From NCBI GenBank assembly GCA_016867265.1, contig VGJW01000004.1, positions 1-64,000 on the forward strand: 64,000 nt of DNA, given 5' to 3'. Position 1 is the first letter of the stretch. Each line of letters begins with the position of its first letter. The notes beneath the pieces were generated by a model. That model was not told the DNA's origin and ran no database searches. It saw only the letters and a program-made list of their open reading frames with translations. This document shows positions 33,512-43,451 of the stretch, in pieces. The DNA comes from Candidatus Tanganyikabacteria bacterium (GTDB lineage: Bacteria; Cyanobacteriota; Sericytochromatia; S15B-MN24; VGJW01). A program made the position numbers and the translations under genes.

Positions 33512-34396
33512 GTGTTAAACTGGCAGGCTGTGCATTCCGTCGCCGTGGAACTCGGACCGCTGTCCCTGCACTGGTACAGCCTGATGTTGCTTGCCGGGAC
33601 CTTGGCCGGCCTCTGGCTCTCGCGGATGCTGGCAGGTCATCGCGGTCTGAATCCGGACCTCGTGACGGACGTCGTCCTGTGGGGAGGCGCGGCCGCCCTG
33701 ATCGGTGCACGCCTCTGGTACGTGGCCTTCAAGTGGGAGGACGTCTACAGGCATGCCCCTCTCGAGGCCTTGATGCCCTGGCGGGGCGGCCTTGCCATCC
33801 ACGGCGGGATCCTGGCCGGCACGCTCGCCTGCTGGTTCATGGCGCGGCGCCAGCACCGGCACCCGCTGCACCTGCTGGACGTGGTCGCACCCGGCTTGCT
33901 GCTGGGCCAAGCCATCGGTCGCTGGGGCAACTGGTTCAATCAGGAGGCCTATGGCCTACCGGCCCTCGCGCCAGTACGCTGGCCTGCCTGGCTGCACGAT
34001 GCCACGGGTTACTTGCCCTGGGGTATCGCCATCGAGGGCCACCGTCGTCTCCCACCCTTCGACGACATGCTGGCCTGGCCCGACACGACCCGATTCCACC
34101 CCACGTTCCTGTACGAGTCCTTCTGGGATCTGGCTGGCCTGCTGGGTCTCATGCACCTGGCCTTCCGGTATCGGCCGGCACCAGGCATGGTCACGGGCCT
34201 GTACCTGCTCGTCTGGAGCTCGGGCAGATTCTGGATCGAGGGGCTGAGGACCGATGCCCTGATGTTCAGCCTGCCCTGGGGACCGGTTCGGGCCGCACAG
34301 GTCGCCTGCGTCCTTGCTGGTTTGGCGGGCCTCCGGCTCGTTGTGCGCAGCTTCACCCCACGCCCTGCCCACGCTCTCGAGGAAAACCCGGCATGA
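33512..34396 (+). CDS. lgt: Phosphatidylglycerol:prolipoprotein diacylglyceryl transferase
   Basis: 294 residues from GTG 33512; GTG 33530 (six codons later) is equally good and is preferred if the extended -10 here is real. Membrane protein with about seven helices; first enzyme of lipoprotein maturation, moving diacylglycerol onto the lipobox Cys. Signatures: LSLHWYSLMLLAG, the essential His in RGGLAIHGGILAG, and GQAIGRWGNWFNQEAYG (the Lgt signature), plus FHPTFLYESFWDL near the C-terminus. The window encodes at least six probable lipoprotein substrates. It overlaps the zinc-ribbon gene by four bases. Confidence 0.96.
   Translation: MLNWQAVHSVAVELGPLSLHWYSLMLLAGTLAGLWLSRMLAGHRGLNPDLVTDVVLWGGAAALIGARLWYVAFKWEDVYRHAPLEALMPWRGGLAIHGGILAGTLACWFMARRQHRHPLHLLDVVAPGLLLGQAIGRWGNWFNQEAYGLPALAPVRWPAWLHDATGYLPWGIAIEGHRRLPPFDDMLAWPDTTRFHPTFLYESFWDLAGLLGLMHLAFRYRPAPGMVTGLYLLVWSSGRFWIEGLRTDALMFSLPWGPVRAAQVACVLAGLAGLRLVVRSFTPRPAHALEENPA
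33513..33521 (+). promoter_or_regulatory. Candidate extended -10 promoter of lgt
   Basis: TG-T-TAAACT just after the upstream stop; same layout (TGTTA) as the pepA promoter. It overlaps GTG 33512, which favours GTG 33530 as the actual lgt start, with a leaderless transcript. No -35 seen. Confidence 0.35.
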
Positions 34397-34707
34397 TCTG
34401 CCCGTCTTGCGGTTTCAAGGATGAAGGCCGCTTCTGCAAGCACTGTGGTGCACCCCTCGTGGCCGAGGATGTGGCCAGCCATCGGCAAGCCCCCCGGCAC
34501 GCCGGCATCACGCTGCCCCCACCGAGTGCGGAGGAGGGTTTCAAGGCCGAGCAGATGGTCGATGACGGAACGCCACTTGGAGAGGAAATCCCGACGGAGC
34601 CCGAGGGCGCGCACGGGCAAGGCAATTCCTTCGGCCTGTTTCTGGTCATGCTGCTGGTCGTCGCCTTCGTCGCCTTTGCCGTGAAGATGGTGGGTGGCAA
34701 CGGTTGA
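34393..34707 (+). CDS. Small zinc-ribbon membrane protein
   Basis: 104 residues from ATG 34393 (ATGA overlap with lgt; GAGGAAA upstream). An N-terminal zinc ribbon (CPSCG at 3-7, CKHCG at 15-19), a Pro/Glu-rich linker, and a C-terminal membrane helix (about 80-99, FGLFLVMLLVVAFVAFAV). Many short zinc-ribbon/TM proteins occur in bacteria without known role. Its stop overlaps the TTG of the next gene, so it is cotranslated with the ATP-grasp-like protein. Confidence 0.82.
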   Translation: MICPSCGFKDEGRFCKHCGAPLVAEDVASHRQAPRHAGITLPPPSAEEGFKAEQMVDDGTPLGEEIPTEPEGAHGQGNSFGLFLVMLLVVAFVAFAVKMVGGNG

Positions 34708-36158
34708 GCGACGCCCGAACAACCGCAGTGCAGGGGGATTGCCCGGCACCGGACGCCGAGGAGGCGCGCCGCATCGCCCAGGCCATCAACGATGCGGCTG
34801 GACGCCAGCCGGTGTTTCGCCAAAACCGTCGGGACCTTCCCGAAGGCCAGAATACGGCGTGGCGCATCGCACCGGAGCCCTTTTGCATGACAGCGGGCCT
34901 GGTTCGGGCCCTGCAGGACCTGGGGCCCGTCCTGCTCGCGTTCCTAAAAGGGGCCAATCGCCTCTATGGTGAAAGCGTCCACGGCAGGGCCCCGGGGTGG
35001 ATCGCCGATTGGCTCGACCTCGGCAAGCCGCGACATCTGGTGGCCTACAGCAGGATGAACCGCTTCAAGCACGACCTGCCCGCCGTCATCCGTCCGGACC
35101 TGATCGTGACGGAAGAGGGCCGGCTCGCCTGCTGCGAGTTGGATTCCGTCCCCGGTGGCATCGGCTTCGTGGATTCGATGAGCCGCATCTACGGACCGCT
35201 CGGCTACGAAATCGTCGGCGGGTCCGACGGCATGGTGACGGGCTTTGCCCGCATGATTCGGGCACAGACCACAACGGCCGACCCCTTCCTCACCATCGTG
35301 ATTTCGCAAGAAGCCTCCGATTACTGGGAGGAGATGGCCTGCCTGGCGGAGCGCCTGAACGAGATCGGACTCGCCTGCGCCGTCGTGCGACCGGAGGCCC
35401 TGGGCTTCACCGAAGAGGGCTTGCACCTCGAAGGCCGCCGAATCGATGTCGTCTACCGTTTCTTCGAGCTCTTCGACCTCGCCAACATCCCCAAGGCCGA
35501 GATCATCCAGTACCTGGTGAAGAAGCAGAAGGTGGCAGTGACCCCGCCCTTCAAGCCTCAGTTGGAAGAAAAGGGGCTCTTTGCCCTGCTCCACCATCCG
35601 CACTTGCAAGCCTGGTGGAGCAAGGAGCTGGGTGAGGAACGTCTGCAGCAGCTGCGCACGCTGCTGCCGCGGACGTGGCTGCTGGACCCCGCACCGATGC
35701 CCCCTCAGGCTGTCGTCCCGGACCTGTTCGTCGGCGGACGGCCGGCTGGCCATTTCCGGGACCTGACGGCGGCCACCAAGCGCGAGCGCACCTTCGTGGT
35801 GAAGCCGTCGGGCTTCTCGCCACTCGCCTGGGGCAGCCGTGGTCTGGCTTTCGGTCACGACTTGCCGCAGGCCGAATGGGAGAGTGTGCTCGAGAAGGCC
35901 TTGGGACAGTGGCACGAAGGTACCGCCTACCTGTTGCAAGCGTTCCACAAGCCGGGCAGGGTCGAGGTCCGTTATTACGACACGCCGACGGACACGATCC
36001 GGTCCATGAGAGGCAGGGCACGGATTTGTCCCTTCTACTTTGTCGCAGGGGACGAGGTCACGCTGGGTGGCGTTCTCGTGACCGTCTGCCCGGCCGACAA
36101 GCTGGCCCTCCACGGCATGGTGGATGCTGTCATGGTCCCGGCGAGGATGCCGGGCTGA
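34704..36158 (+). CDS. ATP-grasp-like protein of unknown function
   Basis: 484 residues, cytoplasmic. RPDLIVTEEGRLACCELDS followed by PGGIGFVD resembles the substrate-binding half of circularly permuted ATP-grasp enzymes of the glutathionylspermidine synthase type, and RTFVVKPSGFSPLAWGSRGL resembles the ATP-binding Lys-containing loop. DVVYRFFELFD lies between. Such enzymes ligate a carboxylate to an amine; the substrate here is unknown. Start TTG 34704 overlaps the zinc-ribbon stop. It ends in a hairpin shared with the convergent HD-GYP gene. ATP-grasp assignment is inference from motif layout, not certainty. Confidence 0.7.
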   Translation: MSDARTTAVQGDCPAPDAEEARRIAQAINDAAGRQPVFRQNRRDLPEGQNTAWRIAPEPFCMTAGLVRALQDLGPVLLAFLKGANRLYGESVHGRAPGWIADWLDLGKPRHLVAYSRMNRFKHDLPAVIRPDLIVTEEGRLACCELDSVPGGIGFVDSMSRIYGPLGYEIVGGSDGMVTGFARMIRAQTTTADPFLTIVISQEASDYWEEMACLAERLNEIGLACAVVRPEALGFTEEGLHLEGRRIDVVYRFFELFDLANIPKAEIIQYLVKKQKVAVTPPFKPQLEEKGLFALLHHPHLQAWWSKELGEERLQQLRTLLPRTWLLDPAPMPPQAVVPDLFVGGRPAGHFRDLTAATKRERTFVVKPSGFSPLAWGSRGLAFGHDLPQAEWESVLEKALGQWHEGTAYLLQAFHKPGRVEVRYYDTPTDTIRSMRGRARICPFYFVAGDEVTLGGVLVTVCPADKLALHGMVDAVMVPARMPG

Positions 36159-36173
36159 CGCCCGAAGGCGTCA
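36156..36173. terminator. Shared bidirectional hairpin containing both stop codons
   Basis: TGACGCC (36156-36162) and GGCGTCA (36167-36173) form a perfect 7-bp stem with a CGAA loop; in the minus-strand transcript the loop is UUCG closed by C-G, an exceptionally stable tetraloop. The outer TGA on each strand is the stop codon of the ATP-grasp-like and HD-GYP genes. No U-tract follows, so it may protect 3' ends as much as terminate. Confidence 0.55.
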
Positions 36174-37433
36174 ACTGGCGACGGTTCCGGTCCCTCCGGA
36201 GGCGGCATCCCCGAGGGGGGGGCGGTACAGGTCCCGCACGACCAAGCCTTGCTGGCCGGCCAAGTCTACCTGGGTACCATCCTCAATGTCGACGACAGGC
36301 CTGAGCGGATCGTTCTTGTTGACACGCCGGACCTTGGCAACATCGCCATTTGAAAGCACGACGACGGCGTTGCACGGGTAGGGGACGATGAGGTTCTGGA
36401 AAGCCCAGACCATCCGGGCCTCGAACTGGCTGTTCATGCCCGAGAGGATGAGCTGGTAAGCCTGATCGGGCGGCATGGGCTCCTTGTAGACACGCCGTGA
36501 GACCAACGCATCGTAGACATCGACAACGCTGACGATGCGGGCCATCTCGGGAATGTCCTTGCCCTTAAGGCCATGGGGATAGCCACGGCCATCCCACCGC
36601 TCATGGTGATGGAGGATGACGGCCTGAATATCCGGGGACGCCCAGCGGTGATGCGCAATCATCTTGAGGCCGCGCTCCGGGTGGGTCTTGATGACATCGA
36701 ATTCGGCAGGCGTCAGGCGGCCTGGCTTGTTCAGGATGAAATCCGGAATCATCGTCTTGCCGATGTCGTGCAACATGGCGCCGACGCCCAGGACACGCAA
36801 CTTCTCGTAGTTGAAGCCCAGCGTCACCCCCATGAGCAACGCCAGGCTCATCACGTTGGCCGAATGGGCGTAGGTGTACTCGTCGTAGACTCTGAGATCC
36901 ACCAAGGACTCGAGGATCTCACGATTGAGAACGATCTCGCGGAGCGTCGTCTGGACGCACCCGTCCACCTTCTGGAAGTCGACGCTGGATGACTGGTGGA
37001 ACTGGCGTTCTATTTCGCGGATCGCGGCAAAATTGCGCGTAACGACCTCGCGGGCCACGACTTCGAGCCGCTCTTCCGGGAAGGACGGCGCGTGCTTGCC
37101 CGGCCCCGGGATCGCGGCCGTGGGGGCCGGAGGCGGCGCGTCCACCTGCGACACGAACGCCGCGACGGGCGATGGAGAGGGCGGCAACTCGCTGATGCGG
37201 GCAGCAAAGGATTTGGATGGTGCCACCGTCCCCTGCAAACCCTCGAAATCCATCAACGCCACCTGCCGCACCCCGGACCGCACGAGCATCGAGATGGCCT
37301 GCGGCGTCAAGGGCGAACCGGCAGGCAGAAGCAGTTGCAAGGTCAGCGGATGGAAAGCAGGCTCGGCAAGGACGGAACCGGGCAGAACACGGTCAAGCGG
37401 TGTGCGAATCGTCAACGGCATCACCATGTCCAT
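36171..37433 (-). CDS. HD-GYP domain phosphodiesterase
   Basis: 420 residues, cytoplasmic. N-terminal region (1-110) has a PilZ-unrelated beta part (RTPLDRVLPGSVLAEPAF, typical of HD-GYP leaders) and a Pro-rich linker. The HD-GYP domain spans about 165-370, with AHSANVMSLAL, LHDIGK at about 220, HHERWDGRGYP at about 280 and VVDVYDALVSRRVYK. It should hydrolyse cyclic di-GMP, consistent with the possible PilZ-like protein elsewhere in the window. ATG 37433 or 37427 may start it. It diverges from pepA with a 77-base spacer. Confidence 0.94.
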   Translation of the reverse strand: MDMVMPLTIRTPLDRVLPGSVLAEPAFHPLTLQLLLPAGSPLTPQAISMLVRSGVRQVALMDFEGLQGTVAPSKSFAARISELPPSPSPVAAFVSQVDAPPPAPTAAIPGPGKHAPSFPEERLEVVAREVVTRNFAAIREIERQFHQSSSVDFQKVDGCVQTTLREIVLNREILESLVDLRVYDEYTYAHSANVMSLALLMGVTLGFNYEKLRVLGVGAMLHDIGKTMIPDFILNKPGRLTPAEFDVIKTHPERGLKMIAHHRWASPDIQAVILHHHERWDGRGYPHGLKGKDIPEMARIVSVVDVYDALVSRRVYKEPMPPDQAYQLILSGMNSQFEARMVWAFQNLIVPYPCNAVVVLSNGDVAKVRRVNKNDPLRPVVDIEDGTQVDLAGQQGLVVRDLYRPPLGDAASGGTGTVAS

Positions 37434-37468
37434 ACCCGGGAAGGCCCCGGTGCCCGCAACTTCTGGCG

Positions 37469-37477
37469 TGTTAGAAT
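37469..37477 (+). promoter_or_regulatory. Extended -10 promoter of pepA
   Basis: TG-T-TAGAAT (5/6 -10 match), 33 bases before the pepA ATG. No -35 at the proper distance. Confidence 0.55.
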
Positions 37478-37510
37478 CTGATGTCCGAATCGTCTTTCCG
37501 GGATTGACTC

Positions 37511-38998
37511 ATGCAACTTTCACGCAGCGCTTCCTTTAGCCTCGACACGCCGTCGCCCCTGCTCATTCTGGGCGCGTGGGAGGACAAGGTTCTGGACGGC
37601 CGGTTAGGCGAAGTCGACGTCAAGCTCGGCGGCGCCATCGCCGATCTTCAGGCGCGCGGCACCTTCAAGGCCAAGAAGAACCAGAGTGTGGACCTGCTGA
37701 CTCTGGGTCGCCTGGGTGCTCGTCGCGTCGTCCTGCTGGGCCTCGGCAAGGAAGCGGATGCATCACCGGAAGTCCTGCGGCAGCTCGCGGGCAGGGCCGC
37801 CAAGGCTGCAGTCGCCCACAAGGAACCGGCTTTCGTCCTCGTGATCCCGGCGAACCCCGTCGCGTCAAAAGATGCAGGCCAAGCCGTCGCCGAAGGCGCT
37901 GCCCTCGCCACTTGGCACTTCTCGGCCTATCGCACCGAGCAGGACGAACCGCCTGTTGAGCTTGGCAGCATCGACGTGGTGGCGGAAGAGGCTGATGCTA
38001 CCTTCGAAGCAGGTATCTCGGAGGGCTTGCTCATTGCCGACGCCGTGCGCTTCAGCCGCAATCTGGTCCAGGCTCCCCCCAACGAGGTGACGCCGACGGT
38101 TCTCGCTGACCGTGCCGCCGCGATGGCCAAACAGGTCGGGCTTACGTGCACCGTGCTGGACGAGAACCAGATCGCCGACCTCAAGATGGGTGCATTCCTC
38201 GGCGTGGCGGCCGGTTCCCGTGGCGCCCAGCCGCCGCGTTTCATCATCCTCGAGCACCGACCGGACGGCGCGACCGGCGACCCGCTCGTGCTTGTGGGCA
38301 AAGGCGTCACCTTCGATTCGGGCGGCATCTCGATCAAGCCGGCAGACGGCATGGAGAAGATGAAGTACGACATGGCTGGTGGTGCAGCCGTCATTGGCGC
38401 GATGCAGGCCATTGCCGCGCTCAAGCTGCCGGTGCCGGTCATCGGCCTCGTACCGGCCACCGAGAACATGCCGAGCGGCTCCGCGACCCATCCCGGGGAT
38501 GTCCTGACGGCCATGAACGGCAAGACCATCGAGATTGTGAACACCGACGCCGAAGGGCGCCTGATCCTGGCTGATGCCCTGGCTTATGCGACCCGTTACA
38601 AGCCTCGGGGCGTCGTCGACCTTGCAACCCTCACGGGCGCGTGTGTCGTCGCCCTCGGCCAGCAGGCCATCGGTCTCCTTGGCAACGACCAGGCGTGGAT
38701 CGATACGGTGCGCGCAGCCTGCGAGCGTGCCAACGAGCGTGCTTGGCAACTGCCGCTCTGGAAGGAATACAACGACCAGATCAAGTCGGATATCGCCGAC
38801 ATGAAGAACAGCGGTGGCCGGGCGGCCGGCACCATCACGGCAGCCGCGATGCTCGCGAAGTTTGCCGAGGACTACAACTGGGCCCATCTCGACATCGCGG
38901 GAACGGCCTGGGAAGACAAGGGTCGTCCCTACACCCCCAAGGGTGCTACGGGCGTTGGTGTCCGGCTTCTGGTGGAACTGGTCCGCGCACATGCGTGA
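37511..38998 (+). CDS. pepA: Leucyl aminopeptidase (M17)
   Basis: 495 residues, cytoplasmic, two-metal aminopeptidase removing N-terminal Leu and similar residues. Metal and catalytic signatures: LVGKGVTFDSGGISIKP, MKYDMAGGAAVIGAM, and NTDAEGRLILADAL (the M17 signature); GTAWEDKGRPYTPKGATGVGVRLL at the C-terminus in outline. N-terminal domain about 1-165. The ATG is preceded by no strong ribosome site (GGGATTGACTC). The gene has its own extended -10 promoter and its neighbours are the divergent HD-GYP gene and a subtilase. Confidence 0.97.
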   Translation: MQLSRSASFSLDTPSPLLILGAWEDKVLDGRLGEVDVKLGGAIADLQARGTFKAKKNQSVDLLTLGRLGARRVVLLGLGKEADASPEVLRQLAGRAAKAAVAHKEPAFVLVIPANPVASKDAGQAVAEGAALATWHFSAYRTEQDEPPVELGSIDVVAEEADATFEAGISEGLLIADAVRFSRNLVQAPPNEVTPTVLADRAAAMAKQVGLTCTVLDENQIADLKMGAFLGVAAGSRGAQPPRFIILEHRPDGATGDPLVLVGKGVTFDSGGISIKPADGMEKMKYDMAGGAAVIGAMQAIAALKLPVPVIGLVPATENMPSGSATHPGDVLTAMNGKTIEIVNTDAEGRLILADALAYATRYKPRGVVDLATLTGACVVALGQQAIGLLGNDQAWIDTVRAACERANERAWQLPLWKEYNDQIKSDIADMKNSGGRAAGTITAAAMLAKFAEDYNWAHLDIAGTAWEDKGRPYTPKGATGVGVRLLVELVRAHA

Positions 38999-39040
38999 TG
39001 CCCGGAGGCGCAGGGGGGCAAGCCCTTCACCTGTTCTTCC

Positions 39041-39046
39041 TATAAT
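39041..39046 (+). promoter_or_regulatory. Consensus TATAAT -10 of the subtilase gene
   Basis: A perfect TATAAT ends seven bases before GTG 39053, so the predicted start point is the GTG itself: a leaderless mRNA. No good -35 at 16-18 bases. Confidence 0.55.
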
Positions 39047-39052
39047 CATGGC

Positions 39053-40378
39053 GTGAGCTTGAGAATCGGCCGCTGGCCTGGCAGCCACCGCATCTTGCGG
39101 TCGCTGCCGGCGCTGCTGGCGCTTGTCTCGCTTTCAGCTTGCGGCGCCCCCCTCGTGACCCCGGCCCTGAGCCAGAGTTCTTCGGCCCGGGAAGCCGAGC
39201 GGCAGTTGTCGGGGCGCACCATCCTTCGGCGTGCCCCCGGCGTCGACACGGGGGCGTTCCGCCAGTGGCTGGGCAAGCAGGGCCTTCGCGAGGTGCGCAA
39301 CCTGCCTGAACTTGGTGCCTCGATCGTGGTGGGGCGCTCGATGGCGGCTTGGCCCAAGGCGTGGGTGGCAACAGCAGAGCCCGAGCGGGTACGACGCCTC
39401 GTGCGGCCGGCACGAACGAGCCGCACATCAAGGATCCTGCTGCCTGCCCGCGTCCTCGCGTCGCTCGGAGATCCGCTCGTCCCGCAGCAATGGGCCCTCG
39501 AGACACTTGGCGCACGCCGGGCGTGGCAAGTGACGCGAGGATCGCGTGACATCATCGTCGCCGTCATCGACACGGGCGTCGACCTTGGTCATCCTGACCT
39601 GCGCACCCGCCTGGTTGCGGGCATCAACACCCTGCCGGATGCAACGACGCCCGGGCAGGAGGGGCCAATAGGCCCTGCGGACGACAATGGCCACGGTACG
39701 CACGTAGCAGGCATCATCGCCGCCGAAGGAGGCAACGGCCAAGGCATCGTGGGCTTGGCGCCGGGCTGCAGGGTCATGCCCGTCAAGGTGCTGGCCGGCG
39801 ACACGACGGGTCGGGATGCGGACGTGGCAGCCGGCATCGTCTGGGCGGTTCAGCATGGGGCTCGGGTCTTGAACCTCAGTCTGGGCGGTGCCGGAGGAAG
39901 CCGATTGCTGGCCGATGCAATCACGATGGCCCACGCGCAAGGCGCCCTGATCGTGGCCGCCATGGGTAACGACGGCGTGGACCCCATGCTGGGCGATGAA
40001 CCCAACTATCCGGCAGCACTGCCCGAAACCCTGGCCGTGGGTGCGACGGGCCAGACAGACGAAGTCGCGGCGTTCTCGAACCGGGGTCGGTGGATGTCGG
40101 TTGCCGCCCCGGGCGAGGGGATCCTGTCCACGACGCCTACCTACCCCGTCTACGACCCCGTCTCACCCGACTACGACTACCTGGACGGAACGTCGATGGC
40201 GACGCCCTATGTCTCGGCCGCGGCCGCCTTGGCTTGGGCCGTTCGTCCCGATATGCGTGCGGACGCACTCAAGGATCGCATCGAGCAGACAGCGGTCGAC
40301 GTTGCCGCACCAGGCTTCGACCGGGTGGCAGGCCACGGCCGCTTGGACGCGGCCCGCCTGGTCGAGAGTCTGCGCTAA
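39053..40378 (+). CDS. Subtilisin-like serine protease, lipoprotein
   Basis: 441 residues from GTG 39053. The signal with lipobox LSAC (Cys at about residue 30) makes it a surface lipoprotein. Inhibitor-like propeptide region about 45-130 (SGRTILRRAPGVDTGAF, SIVVGRSMAA), then the S8 domain with Asp173 (AVIDTGVDLGHPD), His214 (NGHGTHVAGI) and Ser381 (DGTSMATPYVS). The triad is complete. A second paralogous subtilase lipoprotein is at 57916-59328 with almost identical triad spacing. Convergent with trxB, seven bases apart. Confidence 0.95.
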   Translation: MSLRIGRWPGSHRILRSLPALLALVSLSACGAPLVTPALSQSSSAREAERQLSGRTILRRAPGVDTGAFRQWLGKQGLREVRNLPELGASIVVGRSMAAWPKAWVATAEPERVRRLVRPARTSRTSRILLPARVLASLGDPLVPQQWALETLGARRAWQVTRGSRDIIVAVIDTGVDLGHPDLRTRLVAGINTLPDATTPGQEGPIGPADDNGHGTHVAGIIAAEGGNGQGIVGLAPGCRVMPVKVLAGDTTGRDADVAAGIVWAVQHGARVLNLSLGGAGGSRLLADAITMAHAQGALIVAAMGNDGVDPMLGDEPNYPAALPETLAVGATGQTDEVAAFSNRGRWMSVAAPGEGILSTTPTYPVYDPVSPDYDYLDGTSMATPYVSAAAALAWAVRPDMRADALKDRIEQTAVDVAAPGFDRVAGHGRLDAARLVESLR

Positions 40379-40385
40379 GGGCGCC

Positions 40386-41330
40386 TCAGGCTACGGGAAC
40401 ACCCACGGAACGCGCGGCGAGCCAGCGCTCCGCATCGAGTGCCGCCATGCAGCCCGTGCCGGCAGCCGTCACGGCCTGGCGATAGACGTGGTCCTGGACG
40501 TCACCCGCAGCGAAGACCCCTGGCACGTTGGTACGCGTCGAGCCGGGCTGAGTCTTGAGATAACCGTTCGCGTCCGTCTCGAGCCAAGAGACAAACAACG
40601 CCGTGTTGGGCTGATGGCCGATGGCCACGAAGACGCCATCGCAGGCCACATCGCGGACCTCGCCGGACACGATGTCGCGGACGCGGATCGCCTCGACCTT
40701 GGCTTCACCGACGATCTCGTCGACGACGGCATTCCAGATGAAGCACAGCTTAGGATGCTGAAGGGCGCGCTCCTGCATGATCCGCGAGGCCCGCAGGGAC
40801 TCCCGGCGATGGACGACCGTCACGCTCGCGCACATCTTCGCGAGGTAAAGCGCCTCTTCCATGGCCGTATCGCCACCGCCAACCACGACGACGTCCTTGT
40901 TGCGGAAGAAGAAGCCATCACAGGTAGCACAAGCGGAGACGCCCCTGCCCATGAGCGTCTGCTCGCTGGGCAGCCCCAGCCAGCGGGCCGTCGCGCCTGT
41001 CGAGATGATGACGGAGTCGGCCGTCCAGCTGCCCTGTCCCGAAACGACCTTGAACGGCGTTGAACCAAGGTCGACCTCCGTGACATACTCTGTCCGGATC
41101 GTGCAGCCCACACGCTCGGCCTGGGCCCGCATCTCCCCCATCAGCTGGGGCCCGGTCACAGGGTCCCTGAAGCCCGGGAAGTTCTCGACGTCGGACGTCA
41201 GCATGAGCTGCCCCCCGGGTTGCTCGCCCTCGAAGAGCAGGGGCGAGAGGTTGGCGCGCGCGGCATAGATCCCTGCCGTGTATCCTGCGGGTCCGCTGCC
41301 GATGATGATGACTTCGCGATGCTGGCTCAT
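40386..41330 (-). CDS. trxB: Thioredoxin reductase
   Basis: 314 residues, FAD- and NADPH-dependent. FAD motif IIGSGPAGYTAGIYAAR, redox-active disulfide CATC (Cys134, Cys137), NADPH motif VVVGGGDTAMEEALYL, HRRESLRAS, and the C-terminal FAD contact VPGVFAAGDVQDHVYRQAV. Low-molecular-weight type. It follows nadE by 45 bases on the same strand and may be cotranscribed with it. Confidence 0.97.
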   Translation of the reverse strand: MSQHREVIIIGSGPAGYTAGIYAARANLSPLLFEGEQPGGQLMLTSDVENFPGFRDPVTGPQLMGEMRAQAERVGCTIRTEYVTEVDLGSTPFKVVSGQGSWTADSVIISTGATARWLGLPSEQTLMGRGVSACATCDGFFFRNKDVVVVGGGDTAMEEALYLAKMCASVTVVHRRESLRASRIMQERALQHPKLCFIWNAVVDEIVGEAKVEAIRVRDIVSGEVRDVACDGVFVAIGHQPNTALFVSWLETDANGYLKTQPGSTRTNVPGVFAAGDVQDHVYRQAVTAAGTGCMAALDAERWLAARSVGVPVA

Positions 41331-41375
41331 GCTTTCCTCTTCCGGGATAGCTCCATCATACCGAAGCCGCGCCCA

Positions 41376-42236
41376 TCAGGTGCCCCAATCGCGCAGATGA
41401 TGGAAGTCCTTGTCGACAGTCCTTGGCGAAATCTTCGCAATGACCGGCGGACGTCGCTTGAATTGCATGGTGCGCACCCTGCGACCCACCCGGTCAAGAA
41501 AACCGGGATCGACGCCCAGCGCCAGCAACTCACCGGCCGTCCGGCGCTCATCGATGGAAGCGTGGAGCAACAAGTCGAGGTCCGCGTAAGTATTGCCCAG
41601 GTCACCCTCGTCCGTCTGGCCGGGCACGAGATCCGCGGTTGGAGCCTTGTCCACGACCTGTTTCGGCAAATCCAGAGACCTTGCCAACTGCCGAATCTGG
41701 GTCTTGTAGAGGTCACCCACGGGATTCAGGGCCGAGGCCATGTCGCCATGCAAGGTCCCGTAGCCCAGCAAGAGCTCCGTCTTGTTGCTGGTCCCCAGGA
41801 CCAAGGCATGCTCGGCGGCCGAGCGGTCATAGAGCACGATCATGCGGCAGCGGGCCATCAGGTTGCCCCGGCGCAGGTCCGAGGCCGATCCGCCTGCCGC
41901 CGCCAAGAAGGTATCGGCCATCGGCGTGATGGGCTGCACGACAAGCTCGAGACCGAGGGCATCCGCGACACCCTGCGCATCCGCCAGGCTGTCGGGCGAC
42001 GATGTCTTGTAGGGCATGGCTACGACCGTCACCGCCTCTGGCCCCAGTGCCGCCACGGCCAATGACGCCACCACGGCCGAATCGATGCCCCCGGACAAAC
42101 CGAGCACCACCCGACCGAAGCCTGCCTTGCCCGTCTCCTCACGCAGGAAGGCCACGAGGATTCGCCGCACGAGGTCGGGGTCGAGTTCGAGCGCAGCAGG
42201 ATCCAGTCGGCCTGTCAGAAGGGATGGCTTGGTCAT
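41376..42236 (-). CDS. nadE: NAD synthetase, ammonia-dependent
   Basis: 286 residues starting at ATG 42236. Final NAD step: amidation of deamido-NAD with ammonia, ATP-driven. PP-loop LGLSGGIDSAVVASL (SGGIDS 48-53), GTSNKTELLLGYGTLHGD, and NPVGDLYKTQIRQLA with the deamido-NAD contact, then TADLVPGQTDE. No glutaminase domain, hence ammonia as the nitrogen donor. Upstream in-frame codons are poor starts. It lies downstream of the rpoD terminator hairpin and upstream of trxB, both redox-related. Confidence 0.96.
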   Translation of the reverse strand: MTKPSLLTGRLDPAALELDPDLVRRILVAFLREETGKAGFGRVVLGLSGGIDSAVVASLAVAALGPEAVTVVAMPYKTSSPDSLADAQGVADALGLELVVQPITPMADTFLAAAGGSASDLRRGNLMARCRMIVLYDRSAAEHALVLGTSNKTELLLGYGTLHGDMASALNPVGDLYKTQIRQLARSLDLPKQVVDKAPTADLVPGQTDEGDLGNTYADLDLLLHASIDERRTAGELLALGVDPGFLDRVGRRVRTMQFKRRPPVIAKISPRTVDKDFHHLRDWGT

Positions 42237-42302
42237 GGCATGGCATGTTCCCCTTCCCGACACGCCCACGCAAGTCGGTCGGGCACGGGAGGCCTGACGA
42301 GA

Positions 42303-42336
42303 CCTGCGCCCCGTGCCGAGGGGCACGGGGCGCAGG
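42303..42336 (-). terminator. Strong hairpin downstream of rpoD
   Basis: A perfect 15-bp stem, CCTGCGCCCCGTGCC (42303-42317) with its complement (42322-42336), and a four-base loop. It follows the rpoD stop by 14 bases on the minus strand. The sequence after the stem has only a few T residues, so it may be a terminator with weak tail. nadE beyond it needs its own promoter or readthrough. Confidence 0.75.
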
Positions 42337-42350
42337 GAAGACACCAACCT

Positions 42351-43403
<1,053 letters not shown>

Positions 43404-43451
43404 GGGATTCCTCCAGGGTATCTATGGGTCCGGGGTCGTGCCCGGAACGGT

